Assembly: GCA_033297205.1 (NCBI GenBank)
Contig: MU859211.1
Coordinates: forward strand, 26,415 to 90,414
DNA: 64,000 nucleotides
Direction of reading: 5' to 3'
Source: Pseudoneurospora amorphoporcata
Taxonomy: Eukaryota > Ascomycota > Sordariomycetes > Sordariales > Sordariaceae
A model generated the notes under the pieces. The model ran no database searches. It was not told the origin of the DNA and worked only from the letters and a program-made list of their open reading frames with translations. Positions within the stretch are counted from its first letter, which is position 1, and each line of letters opens with the position of its first letter. A program made the position numbers and the translations under genes. Of this stretch, positions 1 through 9,891 are shown piece by piece.

Positions 1-620
1 CGCTCGGCCATCTTGCCTGACGTTGAATGCTAACAACTCTTTTTTTCTTATGGAGTAGATTCCTATCTCTGTTACCGAAAAAGACTTGAAGGTACAGGAC
101 ACGAGGTCAACGACGTGTTTTATAGGTATTTCAAGTAGTTGGAGCACAATATGGGCGGTTTGAAGATTTTTGAACGAAGAGAGAATAGATTCGCGGGCGG
201 AATGGTGAGTGTACCAAGATCTTGCTCTGGTAGTGGTTATTTGAGGAGAAAGGGTGTTTGTTGTGCCTCCTGGATGGTTTGAAGTGTGCTGAAGAAGATT
301 CACGTTGTTAGATATGAAGAGGAAAGAAAAGATCAAGATGGAGACACCCGCTTCACTTGAACAGGACAAAAGAAATCGAAGAAATACAAGGAAGAAAAGT
401 ATGAAGCTCGTAACGTACCGTGTAAGGCGTTTAATGTAGAAGTAAATATCAAGAAGGGGTCAGTCATCACTGTCAGTCCTCTTAGCAACAATTGTAACTG
501 CTATTGTTACATGGTAAAGAGTATAGAGGTATGCAGCAATTCTATCCTAATAGCACTTATTTCCAGCTCAGATCCTGCTGTCTCCTGTAGTCATCAAATT
601 CCATCCAGAACTGCCCCCTC
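1..620. other. Intergenic, no gene recognised
   Basis: No credible coding frame, RNA gene or repeat was recognised here. The stretch lies downstream (3') of the zinc-finger gene on the minus strand, so its right part should hold that gene's 3' UTR and polyadenylation site. Confidence 0.5.
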
Positions 621-1890
621 TCAATGATGAATCTCATGTCCTCCCGTCTCATCATCCCAAAGATTCATTTCCACATCAGATCCAGTATCGCCCGACCTTC
701 TTCTCCCCCTTCCCCTCCCAGTATAACTCTTCTTTGCCTCTCTCTCCCTCTTCATCAGATCACCTCCCCTCCACCCCTTCCTCACCTTAATCGGCTGCAA
801 AAACCCATCCAGATGAACACCCCCCTCCATCTCATCCATACTATCTTGATCATCGCCTGCTCCCACCAGAGAACTCGCCGGAGACGCGGGCGAACTCCGT
901 CCATGAACGAGCTTCAAGTGTCGATGCATATTCGCTCTCCTCCCAAAGCCCTCAACGGCTCTCTCGCAGTCGGGATACGGACAGAAATACACATCCCCTC
1001 CAGCTGCCGGGGTGACTGAGCGTCTCCTCACTCTCAGTCCGCCACCTGGTGCGGGGGTGCTGGCTCTTCTGGCTCTGCTATTGCTCCTGCTGCGGCCTCG
1101 GCTTGCGCTTTTACCGCGTCCCCTTTCTGCTTCAGAAGCAGTAGTTTCAACACCCTCCATGACTTCATCTTTCTGATCATCCTCCTGTGAATCATCATCA
1201 GGAGAGGAAGTCCTCACAAGACTAGGCTGTCTACTAACCGTTCTCCTCTGCTCCAACTCAATATCCGTCGCGTCCGTCTCCGAGCCCGAAGGCTCGGGCA
1301 ACGGATCGCCGGGGTGGTAAATTGTGGTCTTGGTACGCTTGGAGGAAGAAGAAAGCGTATGCATCGTCATCTCCTGCCCGAACAAATTAGTGCACCTCTG
1401 CGTGGCACGGGCAATCACGCTCTGAGGAAACCCGGCTAAGGCAGCTGCCCCGAGAACGTCACGCCAGTCGCGGAGGCCCCAACGTGCGACGCGTCCCTGT
1501 CGGTCTTTTTCTTGGACGGGGGTGATTGCAGTGATGCTGGTTACGCTTCGGCTTCGGCTTCTGTTCCGATCCCTGGTGTGCCGTTTTGTTGTCTTCTTGG
1601 AAGGTATTTGGTACGACTTGGGCGGTTCGGCTTCGGTACCGGCCTCGGAAGCTGTTTCGTCATCGTCATCGGTGGTGTGAAAAGAGTAAGCCCGGTTCCG
1701 AGACAAGGAGGGTATCCGTTTGTGAGTCTCGCGGGCGATGCGGTCAAGCATTTCCTCTTCCGTTTCGCCCTCGAGAGGGATGCGTGTTTTTCTTTTACGG
1801 CCGCGCCTGCTGGTTGATCGCGGATTTGATTTAGACTCAGACACCGTGGCATCTCCCGGGGATGGTGCACGGGGTCGCCCTCTTCGTGTG

Positions 1891-1927
<37 letters not shown>

Positions 1928-2996
1928 GAACAGGTTCTTCCGTCTCGGGGTCGTTGTCGTTATCTTCGGTGTCACTAGCAGAAGACTCAGACAGGTTGCC
2001 AAGACCGGCGACGCGAGCGTTGTGTAGGATTGTCAAGGTCTCGTCCAGCTTGGAGAGTATGCGCCGCGATGCGGGGCGAAGGAGTTTGTAGGACCGGTCA
2101 TCGTCGACCGACGGGACGGGGATATAGGTAGGCGTAGGGGCCCGAGGACGGCGTCGACGTGAGGACGTGGAAATATGCGAAGAGGAGCCAGTTTGCATAT
2201 TGCTCTCATCTTGAGAAAGAGGCTCGCCTTTGACCGGGCTCGAGAGTGGTACGCTATACCTGGACAACTCGTCGCTGCGCCGTGGCGGGCTAGATGGCAA
2301 CTGGCTGGATTCCGCATGGTGATGATGATGGTGGTCGTTGTCGCCCGTTTCTATCGAGTCCACAACGCCATCGTGCCCTTCGCCCACCGCATGTTCATCC
2401 TTGTCGTCTTCTTCCGCGAACCCTCTGCTTCGGAACTTTTCCTTGGCACATCGTAGAATCGTTGCCGAAATATCTTCCTCTAGGTTTTTGCTGGGATAGG
2501 TCTGGACGGGCCGACGCAGCGTGAAAGCCTCGTGCTCGTCTGCGGTCCGGGGGAGGAGGTCATCGTCAACCACCTCACCAGTCCTCAGTGGCCAGGCCGT
2601 CCATCGATGGCTCGGAGCCCACTCATTCTCTCTGGGCCGTGGACCCCCTTCGTTCTCACTTTGATCGTTGATTGCCTGAACAAGGTTAGCTTCTTGTGCT
2701 ATTTTGAATTGCCTCTGTATCAAAGAAAAACTCACTTCTTCTGTCTTTTGTCTCTTGACCCGGCTTTTCAGAACATGCGCGTTGTAGAGATGTGCTGACA
2801 AGTCTCGCCTGCGCAAACCCTCTAACGCTTGGTAGGCCTTTCTTTCCTGCGCAGTGAAGGTGAGCCAGGTGGAGGGGGGACCATTCCACCGATTAGGTCG
2901 CGTTTCGTGCAGTTCATCTGAGGCGATCGAATTGATCTCTTCAGTGTCCTTATCCCAATCCTCGTCTTCGGATTCTTCTTTGGTGTAGGTGGACAT
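621..2996 (-). CDS. C2H2 zinc-finger, polyQ/polyH low-complexity protein
   Basis: The open frame of 791 codons starts at the ATG complementary to 2994-2996 and stops with TGA at 621-623. A single C2H2-like finger lies near the C-terminus at about residues 672-698, with C-X4-C followed by the His pair in RANMHRHLKLVH. The rest is low complexity: an acidic N-terminus, a run of six His near residue 225, an 11-Gln run encoded by pure CAG around 1892-1926, and several Arg/Ser-rich basic patches that could be nuclear localisation signals. The finger and basic patches suggest a nuclear nucleic-acid-binding protein, but I do not recognise the family. A very likely 60-nt intron (2676-2735) lies inside the frame: donor GTGAGT, branch GCTAAC, acceptor TTCAG. 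It is a multiple of three without a stop. If spliced, the protein is 771 residues and loses VSFSLIQRQF...NLVQ near residue 88. Confidence 0.8.
1892..1926 (-). repeat. CAG/CTG trinucleotide microsatellite (polyQ)
   Basis: An uninterrupted CTG run on the plus strand is read as CAG on the coding minus strand and encodes the 11-Gln tract of the zinc-finger protein. Pure repeats like this are usually length-polymorphic between strains. Confidence 0.9.
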
Positions 2997-3468
2997 TTTG
3001 TGGTCAGCTTAGCGGGTGTCGTTCCCGCGCGCGGCAGGGCCGGGTTGTTTGGTGCAATTTCTGGGTGATCAAGGAAGGAGTGACAAGAGATTGAAGGCGG
3101 AAGAACCGCACCGACGCTGGTACACATCCGTTCTTTCCAACCACATGCTTGCAGATGTGAACAAAAACTTCCTGCTTATCACTCAATTCTTTTTCTCTGT
3201 GTCCTCACCTTTCGCTCGTCCTGTTTTCAACTTATTCTGACTTTACTTTTGGCGTACTAGAGGTAGTATCCAGCACGTAGCGACCCCTAACCCTTGGAGC
3301 AAATTCTAGTGGAGGCTCGTTTCATATCACCATCATGTTCAGTTTTGCATCAGTTGGGAACGATGAATATGATTCAAAACTTGTCAATTACACAAAGGAA
3401 AATGAGCCTTTGGTATCCCATTCCAAAACACCAAGTGCTAAAAATTACGCCTTGCCAGTGTTTTAACC

Positions 3469-5457
3469 TTACGCCTTCTGCGCCTTCTCCTTCTCCAGCT
3501 TTCTCCTCTTGGCGCGGAGCTTCTCGTCCTGAGCGCTCTTCTTGTTGTTGGTATACTGCATCTGCTCAAACAGCTTGCGCTTCTTCTTGCTAAGCATGCC
3601 CTTGGCGCGCTCCAGATCCTCGGCCTCCTCCTTTGCCTTCTTTTCAAGGGCCTTGCGGTGCTCTAGCTTGGACTTGGTCTTGGGGTCTACCTTCTTGTTC
3701 TGCACCTTCTTGCCTTGGAGTTCGGCTTCCAGTTCAAGCTGGCGCTGAAGGGTCTTGGATTCCTCCTCATCCTCCTCAACATCCCCCTCCTCGTCCTCCT
3801 CGGCATCAGCTTCGGCATCATCCTCCTCCTCCTCCTCCTCATCGTCCTCAGCCTCGTCGACATCCATGTCGTTTTCGATATCGGAGCCCTCCTCAGCACC
3901 CTCCTTAGCATCCTCAAGGTCGGCTTCGATGGCCTCGGCCTCGGTTTGCTGAGCCTCGAGGGGCAGAGTAGGATCGTACTGGCCAGGAGCGGCCTTGACG
4001 AAGGGGCTAAGATGGGGAGGGAGAGCGGCGCCGGGAGCATAGAGCTCAGGGCTCTTGAGCTCCTCGTCGTTGACGCAGTCCCACACCCATTGGGGCTGGA
4101 CGTATATCCTGCCGGGGTATCTCTGGTTGGGTCCGACCTTCTGGGCCGTCTGGTTGTCCTCGCCATCGCCCTCCTCACTGGTAGCGGCTTGTACGACCGG
4201 CCTGTCGATGACGTGGTGGGTGATAGAAGGATCCGACTCGTCGTTTGTGAAAGCACCCTCGCCGAGAACGGAATCCCAGCCTATCCTCTTGCAGCCAAAG
4301 GCACGGAGAATGAACTCGAGAGGCTGGCGGGGGGTCTCACGGGAGAGATAGAATGTGAAGTTGGCGAACAGCTGCGAAGGATCAGTGCCGCTATACGCCG
4401 GCTGAGGAAGAACATCACCACCAGGGGCAACTGGCTCGAACTTGTCGATAGAGTCTGTGGGCTTCTCCTCATCATCGGCCTCGGCATCTTCCTCGGCAGT
4501 CTCGTCGCTCTTGGACTCGTCCTCCTTCAATTGCTTGATAATCTTGTCAACCTCAGCCTGGACCTTGGGGTCAACCTGCTGTTCCTCTCCGTTCGCGACG
4601 GCCTGGGTCTCGCCCTGGGTGGCCATGTTGACACCCTCCAGGGAGAAGGCGCCCAGCTCAGCACCGTTCTCGTCCTTAAGTTGGTCGAACTTGGGAGGAT
4701 ACTTGAGGCCGATCGAGCTGTAAAGTCTGTAGTTGACGAATCCGAGAAGAGTCATGTAGAACTCGACGAAGGTGCCCATGATGCGGAAATCGACGTCGCC
4801 GACGATCCTCTGGTTGAACTTGTAGGGAACAAGCCAGAGAATATCCTCGCCCTGGATGTTGGCCTGGTAGTAGATACCCTTGATCGACAGGAACGACTTG
4901 CGCAGGCTGTGGGAGACAATAAGGTAGTGTTGGAACTCGAGGCAGAGGCGCTCGCAGCGGGCGATCATCTTGGCGGGGACCGCGCTCGTGGAGGGGAGGT
5001 TGGCGAAGAGAAAGAGCATGGACAAGCAGTCATCGAGATCGCGGAGCGCATCGTTGAAGGTCGGGTAGCGCTCGCGGATGACGTGGTTGAGGGTGTACCT
5101 GGGCTTGCCGGTGGCCTCGGGACGGGCAGCATGGCGCTCGAAGCGGGCGGCATCCGAAACATCGCCTCTGCCGAGGGCACGGGATATCTTCTTCTCGAGA
5201 ACCTTCTGGTCACGGAACTTTTGAAGAAGCGGCTCGTGGAGGAGGTACTGGATGTCCTTGGTGTAGTAGAAGGTGGTCGAGGCAGTGACCGACTTGCTAA
5301 CCTTCTTCTTGTTACGGGGCTCGCGAGGGTAGATACCCTTCCAGATGCAAAGCTTGCGGAAGTCGGGAAGGCTGAGTTGCAGCTTCTTCACAGCCTGTGT
5401 GCGAGTGATGTAGTTCTTGGCTGCGCCGGCCTGGCCCTTCTTCTTGATTTTAGGCAT
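3469..5457 (-). CDS. nop-7: Pescadillo homolog (NOP7/PES1), ribosome biogenesis
   Basis: This is Pescadillo, the nucleolar PeBoW (Nop7-Erb1-Ytm1) subunit required for 27S pre-rRNA processing and 60S subunit assembly. The Pescadillo N-terminal domain occupies about residues 1-290 (MPKIKKKGQAGAAKNYITRT and the LHEPLLQKFRDQKV block). A BRCT domain follows at about 355-465 (FYLSRETPRQPLEFILRAFG and QPQWVWDCVN). A strongly acidic tract lies at about 500-565, and the tail is a basic coiled-coil-like region ending KEKAQKA. I chose the ATG at 5455-5457 because family members begin MPKIKKK; the frame is open 20 codons further upstream, but those residues are unlike the family. The product is 662 residues in a single exon. 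The gene is divergent from the PIG-U gene, with 454 bp between the starts. Confidence 0.97.
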   Translation of the reverse strand: MPKIKKKGQAGAAKNYITRTQAVKKLQLSLPDFRKLCIWKGIYPREPRNKKKVSKSVTASTTFYYTKDIQYLLHEPLLQKFRDQKVLEKKISRALGRGDVSDAARFERHAARPEATGKPRYTLNHVIRERYPTFNDALRDLDDCLSMLFLFANLPSTSAVPAKMIARCERLCLEFQHYLIVSHSLRKSFLSIKGIYYQANIQGEDILWLVPYKFNQRIVGDVDFRIMGTFVEFYMTLLGFVNYRLYSSIGLKYPPKFDQLKDENGAELGAFSLEGVNMATQGETQAVANGEEQQVDPKVQAEVDKIIKQLKEDESKSDETAEEDAEADDEEKPTDSIDKFEPVAPGGDVLPQPAYSGTDPSQLFANFTFYLSRETPRQPLEFILRAFGCKRIGWDSVLGEGAFTNDESDPSITHHVIDRPVVQAATSEEGDGEDNQTAQKVGPNQRYPGRIYVQPQWVWDCVNDEELKSPELYAPGAALPPHLSPFVKAAPGQYDPTLPLEAQQTEAEAIEADLEDAKEGAEEGSDIENDMDVDEAEDDEEEEEEDDAEADAEEDEEGDVEEDEEESKTLQRQLELEAELQGKKVQNKKVDPKTKSKLEHRKALEKKAKEEAEDLERAKGMLSKKKRKLFEQMQYTNNKKSAQDEKLRAKRRKLEKEKAQKA

Positions 5458-5911
5458 TTTGGGTAGTGGTGGTGGTTGTTGGATATAGATGGAAGAGTGA
5501 GAGAAGGAGAGGACCAAGGATGGATCTCTTTCTGTCTGCAGACTGGATCACTATCGAAGGCCAATTGGGGGTGGGGCGCTTGCACTGCAATCAACTTTTT
5601 TCTGGTCGTCGCACAGCCTTTAACTTTTTATGCCATCTTGTACCGCCTGGACTGATAAGATTAGATAAAGAAGTGAGTGGATGCGTCGGGCCCCTGGAGA
5701 TGATGCTGCGGTGGGTAGCCAGTCTGGATTCTGGAGAACCCCTTGCCTCACAAGGACCCGCCAGCTGTGGAGGCCAGCTGTCAGTCCGTCCCGGGGCCAG
5801 CAATTCGTGACAGACGGGAGGTACAGTACTTAACGTCCTGTTTAGCGCAACGTGCATGCCGTCAACTTGCGACATCACAGCTCCCACCTTCGTCGTATGG
5901 CGAATTGAACA
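5458..5911. promoter_or_regulatory. Divergent promoter region between nop-7 and gab1
   Basis: This 454-bp intergenic stretch separates two divergently transcribed genes and must contain both promoters and both 5' leaders. I see no strong TATA box or other definite element. No coding frame is credible. Confidence 0.6.
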
Positions 5912-7281
5912 ATGAATGGCGGCAAGGCAACGTTGGGGAGGACGGCTGGCTTGTATGCCGGTGCTGCCGTCCTACGACTTGCCCTTTTCACTTTGTTTCC
6001 CCGTCTCCCAGACCTCCTGACTGGCCGTGTCGAGATCTCAACGCCAGTAACAAGCTTCAAGCGCCGTATGTTGCAGCTCTATACTCTCCACTCTCTCTCT
6101 CTGTCTTCAGCTTCATTGTCTGGATGGTTTGCTAACTCCACACAAATACAGTCCAAGAAGGCCTCTTCCTTTATAACCATAATGTCTCTCCTTACGATGG
6201 CGGCGTCTATCACCAGGCACCCCTCTTGCTGCCCATCTTCAACCTGCTCCCGAGCTTCGCGACGTTTCCCATCTTCACCTACCTTCTCTACATCGCAATC
6301 GATATCCTGAGCGCCGATGCTCTTCTAAGGATCGCAGAGTCTGGCGAGGCTGGCTCGTCTGCGCGATTCACCTCCCCGCGCCGTGACAAGCGTTGGAGTG
6401 GTGCTGTGATCGCCGCGCTCTTCCTCTTCAACCCCTTCACCATTGCGACCTGCATTGGCCGATCGACCACCGTCTTCACGACCTGTGCTATTCTCCACGC
6501 TATCGCCAATGCCATCTCCGGCAGACACTTCCACGCCATGGTCGCCCTGTCCTTCGCCTCCTACCTGTCCATGTATCCGCTACTACTGCTCCCGCCTCTC
6601 GTTCTTCTCTGCTATGACAGGCAGAAGCAGCCCGCTACCGGAGCGCCCAATGCGTGGATCAAGTTCGCCGCAACCATGGTCATGGACGTTGTCGGTGCTC
6701 TGGCTGTGCTCTTCCAGATGTCATTCTGCCTTACCGGCTCATGGGAGTTCCTCAGTTCCACCTATGGCGTGCAACTGACACTGTCTGACCTGGCCCCCAA
6801 CATCGGTCTGTGGTGGTACTTCTTTGTCGAGATGTTCGACTCGTTCCGTTCCTTCTTCTTGGCCGTCTTCTGGCTGCACTTGTCGTCATATGTTGGCGGG
6901 CTGAGTGTGCGGCTTCGCCAGCAGCCGCTCGTGGTGATCACTCTGCTGCTGGGTATCTTCAGCATTTTCAAGCCGTACCCAAGCATCGCGGATGCGTCGT
7001 TGTTCTTGGGCATGGTGCCGCTGTATAGACATGTCTTCCCGTTACTACGATATTCCTTTGTGATTGCCGCTATCATCATCTATGCGACATTCCTTGCCCC
7101 CGCGTTCTATCACCTCTGGATTTATGCTGGTAGCGGAAACGCAAACTTCTTCTATGCTATCACGCTTGTTTGGGGCCTTGGACTTAGCTTGCTGGTCTGC
7201 GATCTCGCCTTTGCCGTGCTAAGGGATGAGTGGGAGGTTGAGCGACCTGAAATGGTTGGCAAAGAGATCCGGCAGATTTAG
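5912..7281 (+). CDS. gab1: GPI transamidase subunit PIG-U/Gab1 (Cdc91), two exons
   Basis: This multi-pass ER membrane subunit of the GPI transamidase, which attaches GPI anchors to proteins, is encoded by exons 5912-6065 and 6152-7281. The 86-nt intron has donor GTATGT, branch GCTAAC and acceptor ATACAG. Splicing joins ...STPVTSFKR to LQEGLFLYNHNVSPYDGG, the hallmark PIG-U block just after the first membrane segment. The total is 427 residues, close to the usual family length. Hydrophobic segments recur throughout, for example LRLALFTLF, VIAALFLFNPFTIATCIG and SLLVCDLAFAVL. The stop is TAG at 7279-7281. The start was chosen as the first ATG in frame with the family N-terminus. The gene converges with sam37 downstream. 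Confidence 0.95.
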
Positions 7282-8383
7282 GGGGCCAAAACAACACAGG
7301 GTTGCTGTACCATAAAACCTCTAGACCTTTATATACAGCATCATTACCACATCTGGACGGATGAAAGGCTCACGATCGTCACATCACCGAAGTCGAATAC
7401 ATATGACACATGTCGAGGCACCAACCACACAAGACCCCTCTTCCCCATATCCTTCCCAACTTGTCCTCGTTGCCATTCCCCAAGACCCAGTCCTTTATAC
7501 ACATTCCCATCAACTTTAACACCGTCTTCCAACGATACAACCCACGTCCCCTTCCCGTCAAGCATCTTCTCCTGTTTCCTTCTCCTCCCTTGCATCGCAG
7601 CCACCACCCCATCCGCATGTTCCCCCTTCACCCGCTAATGCAGACACCCCGCCTGCCCGCTTCGCCGCCATGCCATGCCCTTTATAGCTTAGGTACATCT
7701 TTGTGCCATACTTCTAGCCCACAGAAGTGTGAGGGCCGTTGGCGCAGTGGTCAAACACGCAGTCTTTGAAGCTCTCATTGCCTCTCCCTCAGAAGCTCAT
7801 TGAGAACCACGAGTGGCCGTTAAAACGGCAAAATCCACACGCTATAGCAAGAACTCCAATGTCAAGATGAGACGCGAGAGAAAGTGTCCCGATGACGAGA
7901 ATGGATCATGTCCCAGACGGATAGTTTTGGGGATCGCCACCGCAGAAGGAAATGAGTCCGGAGAAAGACTCGCGTATAAGGAAGAGAAGCCTAGTAAGAT
8001 TCGTGGGGTGAGAAGAGGGTTGGCGCGAGAGTCGTTTGGGCTGATGTTACCCGTTCGAGCCCGGTGCGGTTCAATGATTACTTCATTTTTTTTGCACCTT
8101 TTGGAGGATGTTGCAGAACTGCGGACGCCTTCCTCAATGATATCTTTTTTCTCCTCTTCTTTTTACCTCTCCCTTTTCCCATTGCAAGTTAGGATTGATT
8201 ATCTGCTGCTGAATGGCATCAGTTGCACATGGCCTTTCAAATGCGTCGTCTCATGGGGGATTATTTGCCTCGGGCAACTTCACCTCGTCTTGTTTTCTCT
8301 TCGGGTATCATCACCCACTGTGGTATTTCTCATCATAGGTACATATCATACACTCCCCCAAGGTTCCCGAAGTCTCAACGTCT
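7282..8383. other. Convergent intergenic region with a possible Pol III unit
   Basis: This stretch lies between the convergent gab1 and sam37 genes. It contains the A-box/B-box/T-run arrangement described separately (7740-8093). Open frames here, including one spanning 7813-8514, have no recognisable protein character and run into the sam37 3' end. Confidence 0.5.
7740..8093 (+). ncRNA. Possible RNA polymerase III transcript (A box, B box, T-run)
   Basis: Seen: TGGCGCAGTGG at 7740-7750 is a perfect match to the tRNA-type A-box consensus. GTTCGAGCCC at 8053-8062 is close to a B box (consensus GGTTCGANTCC). A run of eight T at 8086-8093 would terminate Pol III. Small hairpins lie between (GCCGT/ACGGC near 7835; GAGTC/GACTC near 7955). 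The boxes are about 310 bp apart, too far for a tRNA, and no tRNA cloverleaf can be drawn. I could not match it to SRP, RNase P or RNase MRP RNA. The call is an inference from spacing alone. Confidence 0.25.
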
Positions 8384-9891
8384 TCATACAAGACCAGCGA
8401 ACATGGCTCCCGCCGCTCCGAAGCTGCCCAAGCCCACCAGCGGTTTATGCCATGTCTGCAAAGGCGCGCCCAGCAACCCTCGATATCGGTACCAGTAAAT
8501 GCCGAGGCCGATAACGTTGGCAGCCAGCATCGTCAAGCCGACACCAGCCAGCAAGATACTGCGTTCGCTCTCACCAACGCTTCTCCTTCCCACGAGTTGT
8601 GACTCGGTAGAGGTCTCCTCGGCTACCCTCCTTTGCCTCAACGACCACCACCTACTCCATTCCCGTCCAAGCGTTGGGATATCGTCAACCACGGCCCTGA
8701 CAAATCGCCCGACAATACTGAGCGCCGAGTCAGAGGCACTGACGGCAGGATCGCTTTCCTTATCGGCCCACGGTAGCACCTTGCCACTCTCAGGGAACGT
8801 CTTCCTCCTGTACTCCATCACAAACGCGCATAGCCCGACATACTTCCTCTGCAGCACCTCCTTCAACCAAGGCCTCGGCACTTGGGGAAGCAGCATGAGC
8901 GCCAGGTAAGCAAACGCAAGACACTTGGTCTCCAGCGTCACTTTTATCCTTCCACTTCCGCCTTCTCTGCCCTCCTCTTCCCCTTCCTCGTCCTCCTCCA
9001 GAAAATCAATTTCCTCAAGCACCTCAAACACCTCCGCCGCCAAGCCCTCGAGCTTGATTCTCCTCTTCATCTCCGGGCTCAACTGGCCCTTGACACCGGT
9101 ATTCTGCCCGCCAACCGCCTTCCTCAGCGCCTTCGGGATCTGCACCCAACCCGCCGCCTCGCGCTCCCGCTCCTCCTTCTCCAGCCGCTCCATCTCCGCG
9201 TCCGTGTCCAGGCTGCTCATGCCCAGATGCGCCGCGCGCGCGGCCATAGCGGCCCGCACAGCGAGCGGCTCGGCCCAGGGTAGGGGGAAGGGGAGGATGG
9301 CGCTGTACGCGGGTCGGGTGGTTTCGGAGTAGTTGGCCGAGGAGACGTAGAGGGATAGGGCGAGGAGTGGGGCGGCCGAAGCGGTCAGCAAGGCCTTGTA
9401 CGCTTGAGAGTCGGCGTGGACGCGTGGGGGAAGGGTGGTGACGTCAGGGTGGTGGTAGGAGGGCGGTTGAAGGGTGGAGAGGTAGGAGACGATGGGGTCG
9501 AAGCCGGAAGTCCATGTTGCCGTGGAGGGGTTGTAGAGGGCCGGGAGGTGGTCTGTATCGAGATTGATGGCATTTGGTCGTTAGTTTGAGGGAATTTGGC
9601 ATGGGGAAACCGTACGAGAATGAGATTATGCCCGGAGGAAGGATGGGGCGGGCACTTGCTTGCCCGTGGGGGGGATTGGACTGGGGTCTTTGTCTGAGAT
9701 GCGACTGGTCGAGTGCCACTGGGTACGGGTATGATGAGCTTACGGGATGGGACGGCAGAGGGACTGCTCTGTACGAGCAGGTAGTCGGCGGCGCTCAAGG
9801 TCTGCGCAAAGTACGTAACGGTCGCAAGGCACTCGGCGTCGATGGAGGGGAGGCAGAAAGCCGGACCCCAGACATGGAGCTCTAGCGTCAT
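8384..9891 (-). CDS. sam37: Mitochondrial outer-membrane Sam37/Tom37 (metaxin family), two exons
   Basis: This is a subunit of the sorting and assembly machinery that inserts beta-barrel proteins into the mitochondrial outer membrane. Exon 1 (9744-9891) encodes MTLELHVWGPAFCLPSIDAECLA, the Tom37/metaxin GST-like N-terminus. Exon 2 (8384-9552) continues HHLPALYNPSTATWTSGFDPIVSYL and runs to the TGA at 8384-8386. The 191-nt intron has donor GTAAGC, a CTAAC branch and acceptor ATACAG; joining it keeps the frame and gives 438 residues. A glutamate-rich linker lies mid-protein. Near the C-terminus are two hydrophobic stretches (ILLAGVGLTMLAANVIGLGIYW and LVGLGSFGAAGAMFAGLV) compatible with outer-membrane anchoring. 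The intron is long for this genome; a second small exon inside it is not excluded, but nothing suggests one. Confidence 0.9.

Noticed and set aside
3715..5466. A 583-codon open frame on the plus strand
   Set aside because: It lies antisense to the Pescadillo gene. The translation is leucine/valine-rich, as expected from reading GC-biased third positions backwards, and has no family character.
7733..8066. A tRNA gene with a very long intron
   Set aside because: The acceptor sequence before the A box has no complement after the B box, and the T-stem has a mismatch, so no cloverleaf is possible.
7813..8514. A 233-codon plus-strand ORF
   Set aside because: It runs into the sam37 3' end, overlaps the possible Pol III unit and shows no protein-like pattern.
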